A DNA stretch of 64,000 nucleotides from NCBI RefSeq assembly GCF_002288825.1, contig NZ_NSLI01000003.1:248001-312000 (forward strand). Direction: 5' to 3'. Origin of the DNA: Sphingomonas lenta. Lineage in GTDB: Bacteria > Pseudomonadota > Alphaproteobacteria > Sphingomonadales > Sphingomonadaceae. The notes under the pieces are model-generated. The model was not told the DNA's origin, searched no databases, and saw nothing but the letters and a program-made list of their open reading frames with translations. Positions 58,428 to 64,000 of this stretch are shown one piece after another (position 1 is the first letter of the stretch; the number at the start of each line of letters is the position of its first letter). The position numbers and the translations under genes were made by a program.

Positions 58428-59459
58428 ATGTCGGGTAGAGCGTCGCCCAGGAACGATCAGGCTCGGCAGCCCACCTCCTACGACGTGGCGCAGGCGGCGG
58501 GCGTGTCGCAGTCGGCGGTGTCGCGTTGTTTCCGGCCCGGCGGCAGCATCGCCCCCGAGACTCGCGCGCGCGTGCTGAAAGCTGCGCGCGAGCTGGGGTA
58601 CCAGCCCAACGCCATCGCTTCAGGCCTGAAAGCGAAGCGGTCTAACCTCGTCGCCGTGCTCATCTCCAACCTCACCAACCTCTATTATCCCGAAGTGCTG
58701 GCGGGGTTGTCGCGGCGGCTGAACGCCAGCGACAACCGCGTGCTCCTTTTCGCGCTGGAGACGGAGGACGAGGTGGACGCCGCGCTCGACCAGGTGTGGC
58801 GCTACCGTGTCGACGGCGCGATCGTGGCGGCGCGGCTCCAGGCGGCGCAGCTCAGGGCGTTCCAGCGCCACCGCGTGCCCGTGGTCCTCTACAACCGCCT
58901 GTCGGACGGGCCCGACCCCGTGCCCAGCGTCGCCTGCGACTCGCCGGGCGGCGAGCGGATGCTGGTCGACCGGCTGCTCGCGGGCGGCCACCGGCGTTTC
59001 GGCCTGATCTGCGGGCCGGAGGACAACACGGTCGGCCGGAGCCGCGTGGAGGCGGCGCGGGCGCGGCTGGGCGCGGCGGGGCTGACGCCCGCGGTCACGG
59101 GTGGCTCGTTCGACCATGACAGCGGCGCGCAGGGTTTCCGACGGCTGATGACGCAGAGCGGCAACGCGCTGGACGCGGTGATCTGCGCCAACGACCTCAT
59201 GGCGATCGGCGCGATCGACGCCGCGCGCGAGGTGTACGGCCTCGACGTGCCGCGCGACGTGTCGGTGGTCGGCTTCGACGGCGTGGGACCTGCGGCCTGG
59301 GCGAGCTACCGCCTGACCACGGTTCGCCAGCCCGTCGACCGCATGACGGAAGCCGCGGTGTCGATGCTGCTGGAACGCGTCGCCGATCCCGAGCTGCCGC
59401 CCGAGGTGCGCACCTTCGCGGGCAAGCTGGTGCCCGGCGGCTCGGCCAGACTGGGCTGA
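58428..59459 (+). CDS. LacI-family transcriptional regulator
   Basis: A 343-aa regulator. HTH: TSYDVAQAAGVSQSAVSRCF with hinge NAIASGLKAKRSN; effector domain with LISNLTNLYYPEVLAGLSRR, FGLICGPEDNTVGRSR, VICANDLMAIGAID and TTVRQPVDRMTEAAV. GGGAGG abuts the annotated ATG closely, so the true start may differ slightly. It is convergent with the TonB receptor gene at 59475-62435 and probably controls it through the palindrome near 62500 (inference). Confidence 0.88.
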   Translation: MSGRASPRNDQARQPTSYDVAQAAGVSQSAVSRCFRPGGSIAPETRARVLKAARELGYQPNAIASGLKAKRSNLVAVLISNLTNLYYPEVLAGLSRRLNASDNRVLLFALETEDEVDAALDQVWRYRVDGAIVAARLQAAQLRAFQRHRVPVVLYNRLSDGPDPVPSVACDSPGGERMLVDRLLAGGHRRFGLICGPEDNTVGRSRVEAARARLGAAGLTPAVTGGSFDHDSGAQGFRRLMTQSGNALDAVICANDLMAIGAIDAAREVYGLDVPRDVSVVGFDGVGPAAWASYRLTTVRQPVDRMTEAAVSMLLERVADPELPPEVRTFAGKLVPGGSARLG

Positions 59460-59474
59460 GCCGCCGGGATCCGA

Positions 59475-62435
59475 TCAGAAGCGTATGCCCGCCTTGACGC
59501 CGTAGGTGCGCGGCAGGCCGTACACGCCGTTCAGCGAACGGTTGCCGCCGAACGCCACGCGGTTCAGCACGGCCGTGTTCTCGAGGTTCTCGACGAACGC
59601 CTGCAACGTCAGCCGCTCGTCCGCCGTGAGGAAGGTGAGGCGCAGGTCGGTGCGCGTGAACGCGTCTTGCCGGCCGAAGTTCGGCGTGAAGGCCGTGTTG
59701 ATGAAGTCCGACGAGAAATAGGACTGCACGCTCGGCGTCAGCCGGCCCCCGCCGAGGTCGATGTCGTAGGCGACGCCGAGCTGGATGGTGTACTCCGGCG
59801 ACAGGGGCGTCTGCGACTTCACCTTGCGCCCGTCCGCCAGCCGGCCGGCGATGATGTAGTTGTAGACCGGCAGGTTGCCGCCCTGGGCCGCCGCGACCCC
59901 GCCCGACAGGAACACCTGCTGGAAACGCGCGGGATCGGTGACCGGGTTGGGGAAAGGCGCGCCCTGCGGCCCGATGCCGAACGCGTTAGCGTTGAGCTGG
60001 GCGTTGTAGGCCGCGATCTGCGCGGCGGTGGCGCCCGCAGGCAGCGCCGCCGGCGCGGGGCAGCCGCCCGCCACCACGGCGCACAGCCCGTTGCCGAACG
60101 TGCCGGTGACGAAGTCGGTGTCCTTGGCATTCAGATAGTTGAACGCGGCCTGGAAGGTGAGCTCCGGCACGGGCTTGAAGATGCCGTCGATCTCCACGCC
60201 GTATGCCCGGCTCTTGCCGGCGTTGGTGATGATGGACAGCACGGTGAGCCCGTTCGGCGCCGGCACCGAGGTCTGCACCTGCAGGTCGGTAAAGTCGTTG
60301 TAGAAGAACGCCAGGTTCAGCTGCACCGTGTCGCCCGCGAAGCGGTTCTTGAAGCCGACCTCGTAGGCGGTGACCTCTTCCGGCGCGAACGGCAGCACCT
60401 CGCCCGGCGCAACGCCCGGCGTGCCGGCGGGCGCGAGCACGTTGTTGAACCCGCCCGAGCGCACGCCCTTGGACACGCTGGCGTAGATCATGTTGTCGGG
60501 CGTGATCTGGTAGTCGACCGCGCCGCGCCACGTGTCGAAATCGAACTTGGCCCGACCGCAATTGATGCCGATCCCGTTGGCGCTGTTGAGCGCCGTCGAG
60601 CCGGGCTGGGCCGGGTTGTTGCCGCCGAGCTGCGTCCCGCCCGCGGGGTTGCAGGCGTAGTTCACCGGCTGGTTCAGGTCGAAGACGAAATAGGGCGCGA
60701 CCGTCGGCGTCGCCGGGTTCTGCTGCGCGCCCTGGCCGACGCCCGCCGCGTAGCGCTTGCGGTCGCTGGTCCGGCGATAGCCCGCGGTGAAGCGGAGCGA
60801 GTCGAACAGCGTGTACGACGCCTGGACGAAGCCCGCGTAGGACTTGGTCCGGACGCGCACCGGCGAGAAATTGTCGGACCGGTTTGAGGCGATGGGCGTG
60901 TTGTTCGGGAAGGCCCCGCCCGGCAGCAGCGTGTTGGAAAAGAGCGACAAGGACGGCTGTCCCGCGACCGGATAGCCGGGCACAAAGTTGTCGGAGAAGA
61001 AGATCTCCTCCACGTCGTCGTCATAGTAGAAGCCGCCGATGATCCACTGGAACGGCGAGGTCGTGTCGTTCGACAGGAGCTGCAGCTCCTGCGTGATCGT
61101 CTGGACCTTGGTCAGGTTGCTGTCCACCGCGATCGGCGCGGGCGAGAAGTCGTTGTCCGATTGCCGCAGGGCGTAGAAGTCGGTGTAGCTCGAAATCGAG
61201 CGGAAGCGCACCGGCCCGATGTCGTAGTTGATCAGCGCGGAGAACTGCGTCTGCTCCGTCTTGCGGCGCACGTCCGCGTCGAAGTTGATACGGTACGGGT
61301 CCCGCTCGATCGGCACGCCGATGTCGCCGCCCGCCACGTCCGGCACGCCGTCGCGGAAGCGCGAGTTGAACGGCACGGGGATGGGGTTGGCGAAGGTGCT
61401 GGGGAAAGCCGTGCCGTTGAACCCGTTGGGGAAGGTCAGCACGCGCCCGCCCGGCAGCGTGATGCTGCCGCCCGGACCGCGCACCAGGCTCGGGTCCGCG
61501 AGCGTGCCGATCGACTTGTACCCGAAGGCCGAGATGCCGTTGCCGCCCTGCCGGTAGTAGGAGCCGAGCAGCTGGATCTCGAGGTCGCTTTCCGGCGGCG
61601 CGACGCGCAGGATGCCGCGCACGAACGCCGCGTCCTCGTCGCCCAGGTCGTCGCCGGTGGACGTGTTCTTCACGTAACCGTCCTGATACTCGTACGCCCC
61701 CGCGACGCGCGCGGCGATGCCGTCGGTCAGCGGCACGTTGACGAAACCCTCGACGCGCGCGCGGTTGAAGCGGCCGTAGAGCGCGTCGACGCCCGCCGAG
61801 AACTCGTCCTTGGGCGTCGCCGAGTAGATGGCGATGTTGCCGCCGAAGCTGTTGCGGCCGTAGAGCGTGCCCTGCGGCCCCTTCTGCACCTCCACGCGCT
61901 CCAGGTCGACGAAGGCGGCGAGCGCCTGGCTGGTGCGCGACTGGTAGATGTCGTCGATGTAGAAGCCGATGCGCGGGTCGGAATTGGCGCCGATCGCCTC
62001 CGTGAACACGCCGCGGATCGCGGGCCGGGCGTCCGATCCCGACCGGCCGATGCGCACGCCGGGCGCGATCTGCTCGATGCGGTTGATGTCGGTGACGTTG
62101 GCCTGCTTCAACGCCTCGCCGGAGACCGCGGTGATCGACAGCGGCACGCGCTGCAGGCTTTCCTCACGGCGCTGCGCGGTGACGACGATGTCGCCGATCT
62201 GGGCCGAGTCGGGCCCCGTGTCGGTGCTGTTGGGCTGGGCGGCGGCCGCGTCGGCACCCGCGACGCCGGCGCCCGTCTGGCCCTCCTGCGGCGAGGGCGG
62301 CGGATCGGTCTGCGCCAGCGCGGGCGACGCCAACAGCGCCAGCACCCCCGCGCCCATGAGGAACGCCGCGCGGCGGCCCCCGTTCGACATGCCGGCGTTC
62401 GACGTGCCGGTCGACTCGACGCGCTGCTTCCGCAT
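59475..62435 (-). CDS. TonB-dependent receptor
   Basis: A 986-aa receptor from ATG 62435. An N-terminal stretch with Arg precedes a signal peptide (AAFLMGAGVLALLASPALAQ). TonB-box-like DIVVTAQRREESLQRVPLSI, plug (VTDINRIEQIAPGVRIGRSG, VEVQKGPQGTLYGRNSFGGN) and barrel ending YGVKAGIRF. The plug lacks a disulphide or siderophore feature. Divergent from an MFS gene, and converging on a LacI gene. Ligand probably an aromatic acid or oligosaccharide; undetermined. Confidence 0.9.
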   Translation of the reverse strand: MRKQRVESTGTSNAGMSNGGRRAAFLMGAGVLALLASPALAQTDPPPSPQEGQTGAGVAGADAAAAQPNSTDTGPDSAQIGDIVVTAQRREESLQRVPLSITAVSGEALKQANVTDINRIEQIAPGVRIGRSGSDARPAIRGVFTEAIGANSDPRIGFYIDDIYQSRTSQALAAFVDLERVEVQKGPQGTLYGRNSFGGNIAIYSATPKDEFSAGVDALYGRFNRARVEGFVNVPLTDGIAARVAGAYEYQDGYVKNTSTGDDLGDEDAAFVRGILRVAPPESDLEIQLLGSYYRQGGNGISAFGYKSIGTLADPSLVRGPGGSITLPGGRVLTFPNGFNGTAFPSTFANPIPVPFNSRFRDGVPDVAGGDIGVPIERDPYRINFDADVRRKTEQTQFSALINYDIGPVRFRSISSYTDFYALRQSDNDFSPAPIAVDSNLTKVQTITQELQLLSNDTTSPFQWIIGGFYYDDDVEEIFFSDNFVPGYPVAGQPSLSLFSNTLLPGGAFPNNTPIASNRSDNFSPVRVRTKSYAGFVQASYTLFDSLRFTAGYRRTSDRKRYAAGVGQGAQQNPATPTVAPYFVFDLNQPVNYACNPAGGTQLGGNNPAQPGSTALNSANGIGINCGRAKFDFDTWRGAVDYQITPDNMIYASVSKGVRSGGFNNVLAPAGTPGVAPGEVLPFAPEEVTAYEVGFKNRFAGDTVQLNLAFFYNDFTDLQVQTSVPAPNGLTVLSIITNAGKSRAYGVEIDGIFKPVPELTFQAAFNYLNAKDTDFVTGTFGNGLCAVVAGGCPAPAALPAGATAAQIAAYNAQLNANAFGIGPQGAPFPNPVTDPARFQQVFLSGGVAAAQGGNLPVYNYIIAGRLADGRKVKSQTPLSPEYTIQLGVAYDIDLGGGRLTPSVQSYFSSDFINTAFTPNFGRQDAFTRTDLRLTFLTADERLTLQAFVENLENTAVLNRVAFGGNRSLNGVYGLPRTYGVKAGIRF

Positions 62436-62493
62436 AGCCCCTCTCCCTGTGTCGCGGGCGTGTCCCATCGCCCTATGTCACCCAGAGGCTATG

Positions 62494-62507
62494 CCTGTCC
62501 GAACAGG
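62494..62507. promoter_or_regulatory. Candidate LacI-type operator between receptor and MFS genes
   Basis: CCTGTCCGAACAGG, a 14-bp palindrome with central CG and a single mismatch pair, in the divergent gap 59-72 bases from the receptor start. The nearby LacI regulator is the likely binder. Confidence 0.5.
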
Positions 62508-62679
62508 ATTGCAATCGCAGTCACCAAAGATTGCTGGCGCATGTCGCTTTTCTGACACATGTTGCATCCGCGCGCCTGCGCTGCACAGCTTCTTACGTTT
62601 CCGCCTGCGCCGATACGGCTTGATTGCGGATGCAGCCCGTTGCAGGATGTGCGGGAGAACATAGCGGAGGAGGGCGGCC

Positions 62680-63924
62680 ATGGGGGTGACCAGGGCGGAG
62701 GACGTGCCGCTGGGCCGCCGCGTCGCGGCGTTCGCGCTGCTCATGGTGTTCGAGTTCTTCTACGGCTGGTCGTGGAACACGGTGGACGTGCTCCGCCCGC
62801 AGATCCGCGAAGCGCTGGGGCTCACGCTGACGCAAGCCGGCTCCGCCTACACTGCCCAGAGCATCGGCGCGCTGATCGGCGCGGTGGTGCTGGGCCAGCT
62901 CGCCGACCATTTCGGGCGGCGGCGCACGCTCTTCGTGGTGGTGGTCGGCTTCTCCGCCTTCGCGGCGCTGGGCACGATGGTGACGAGCTACCCTCTGCTC
63001 CTCGCGCAACGCTTCCTCTTGGGGTTTTTCCTGGGCGCGATCTTCCCCGTGCTGATCGCGACCTACATGGGCCTGTTCCCCAACCATCTGCGCGGCAAGC
63101 TCGCGAGCTTAGGCCAGGGGACGTATAACCTGTCGGTGATCGCGCTGGGCCAGGCCTATCGCATCTACGGCGAGGGCGGCGACTGGCCGACCCTGCTCTG
63201 GGCGGGCGCGATTCCGTCGCTCGTGCTGGCGCCGCTGCTGTTCGTGATCGTGCCCGACGACCGCCGCGTGCGCGCCTGGGGGGCGGAGGAGGCCGCGCCG
63301 CCGCTCGCCAAGCTCCCCGTCATGGACCTGTTCGGGCCGGGACTGCGCCGCACGACCCTGCTCCTGTTCCTGCTCGTAGGCCTCAACTTCTTCGCCTACC
63401 AGGCCTTCGCCGGCTGGGTCACGACGTACCTGAAAGAGGTAAAAGGCTTCGACGCGAACATCGCCGGCGACGTGATCTCCTGGCAGTTCATCGGCGCGGT
63501 GATCGGCGGCTTCTTCTGGGGCTGGTTCGCGGACCGGTACGGCCGGCGGCTCGCCGGGATCGGCTTCTTCGTCGGCGCGCTCTCGGTCGTACTCTACCTG
63601 ACCGCGTTCGACTCGCCGGGCGCGCTTCGGATCGGCGGCGCGCTCTGGGGCTTCATGATCACCGCGTCCGTCGCCTGGGCGCCGTGGATGAGCGAGCTGT
63701 TCCCGGCGCACCTGCGCTCCACCGCCATGTCAATCTTCAACTGGGGGCGGATCATCTCGATGACCGCGCCCCTGGTGACGGGGTTGATCGCCGACGAGTT
63801 CGGGCTTGCGGCGGCGATGCTCCTGTCGGCGATCGGCTTCGGCCTGGGCGGCGTGGTGTGGCTGATGCTGCCCGAGACGCTCAACCGCCGCCGTGCGCCC
63901 GGGGCGCAGGCGCTCCCCGCGTGA
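62680..63924 (+). CDS. MFS transporter (metabolite:H+ symporter type)
   Basis: A 414-aa polytopic protein with 12 predicted helices. QLADHFGRRRTLFVVVVG between helices 2 and 3 and GWFADRYGRRLAGIGFF between 8 and 9 are the twin MFS loops; WMSELFPAHLRSTAMSIFN is typical of the aromatic-acid and metabolite symporter groups. GGAGGAGGG precedes the ATG. It stands divergent to the receptor gene, so both may serve the same substrate. Confidence 0.87.
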   Translation: MGVTRAEDVPLGRRVAAFALLMVFEFFYGWSWNTVDVLRPQIREALGLTLTQAGSAYTAQSIGALIGAVVLGQLADHFGRRRTLFVVVVGFSAFAALGTMVTSYPLLLAQRFLLGFFLGAIFPVLIATYMGLFPNHLRGKLASLGQGTYNLSVIALGQAYRIYGEGGDWPTLLWAGAIPSLVLAPLLFVIVPDDRRVRAWGAEEAAPPLAKLPVMDLFGPGLRRTTLLLFLLVGLNFFAYQAFAGWVTTYLKEVKGFDANIAGDVISWQFIGAVIGGFFWGWFADRYGRRLAGIGFFVGALSVVLYLTAFDSPGALRIGGALWGFMITASVAWAPWMSELFPAHLRSTAMSIFNWGRIISMTAPLVTGLIADEFGLAAAMLLSAIGFGLGGVVWLMLPETLNRRRAPGAQALPA

Positions 63925-64000
63925 ATATCCCTGAACGCGCGCCCGTCACCCGCCTGCGCGGCCGTACGACGGCCGAGGTGCGGGTAGGGGAGGGCGCGCA
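63921..64000 (+). CDS. Start of a further gene, cut by window edge
   Basis: A GTG at 63921 overlaps the MFS stop (GTGA) and opens a frame (NIPERAPVTRLRGRTTAEVR...) that stays open to the window end. The overlap type is common among coupled genes here. Too little is present to name a family. Confidence 0.45.
   Translation, partial: MNIPERAPVTRLRGRTTAEVRVGEGA

Overview
The window is very GC-rich DNA (about 70% G+C by eye) from an alphaproteobacterium, most likely a Sphingomonas-like member of the Sphingomonadales. The signs are four TonB-dependent receptors (TBDRs) tied to carbohydrate or organic-acid loci, a tryptophan-halogenase-like pair next to a receptor and a GH3 enzyme, DUF6456, MpaB-type and DUF393 proteins, and typical sphingomonad intergenic repeats. 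No phage, transposase, CRISPR array or rRNA was seen.

Layout. 1-9.3 kb: housekeeping and small genes (M48 protease, XRE regulator, DUF6456, GST, DapF-like epimerase, YdeI-like, a HAD phosphatase plus 2H-phosphoesterase pair, two convergent MpaB-type genes, a TonB-like protein). 9.4-20.7 kb, all minus strand: a sugar-uptake locus (TBDR, two halogenase-like flavoproteins, LacI regulator, MFS transporter, GH3 glucosidase), with the same 16-bp LacI-type operator before the receptor and before the GH3 gene. 20.9-25.6 kb: a broken acyl-ACP synthetase remnant, then GH51 arabinofuranosidase and two secreted esterases. 25.6-27.2 kb: a gene-poor stretch with a few small hypothetical frames. 27.2-37.3 kb: a sugar-acid locus with an SDR dehydrogenase, an IclR regulator fused to an SMP-30 lactonase, an enolase-superfamily dehydratase, a TBDR, an SSS symporter and a GH30-like hydrolase. 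A shared IclR-type palindrome links its two plus-strand promoters.

38.3-47.2 kb is the most interesting part: an RNA repair and surveillance locus. RtcR (minus strand, CARF plus sigma-54 activator) faces a sigma-54 promoter (GG-N10-GC) that should drive, in order, a cloverleaf tRNA-Pro(UGG), the Ro60 orthologue Rsr, four tandem Y-RNA-like elements with tRNA-like inner modules, the RNA ligase RtcB, an unrecognised cysteine-rich protein, the RNA cyclase RtcA, and perhaps a double-AAA ATPase. A tRNA as first cistron and four Y-RNA units instead of one or two are the unusual points. The HAD and 2H pair at 5.1-5.9 kb may be a second, separate RNA-end-healing unit.

47.3-57.7 kb: an alpha-hydroxy-acid locus (FMN-dependent LldD-like oxidase, FadR-type GntR and AraC regulators, MFS, D-lactate-dehydrogenase-like flavoprotein, TBDR, SDR, carboxylesterase) linked by four copies of a 15-bp palindrome. 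57.7-64 kb: an Rrf2/NsrR remnant beside a dispersed repeat, then a LacI regulator, a TBDR and an MFS transporter, with a partial gene running off the end.
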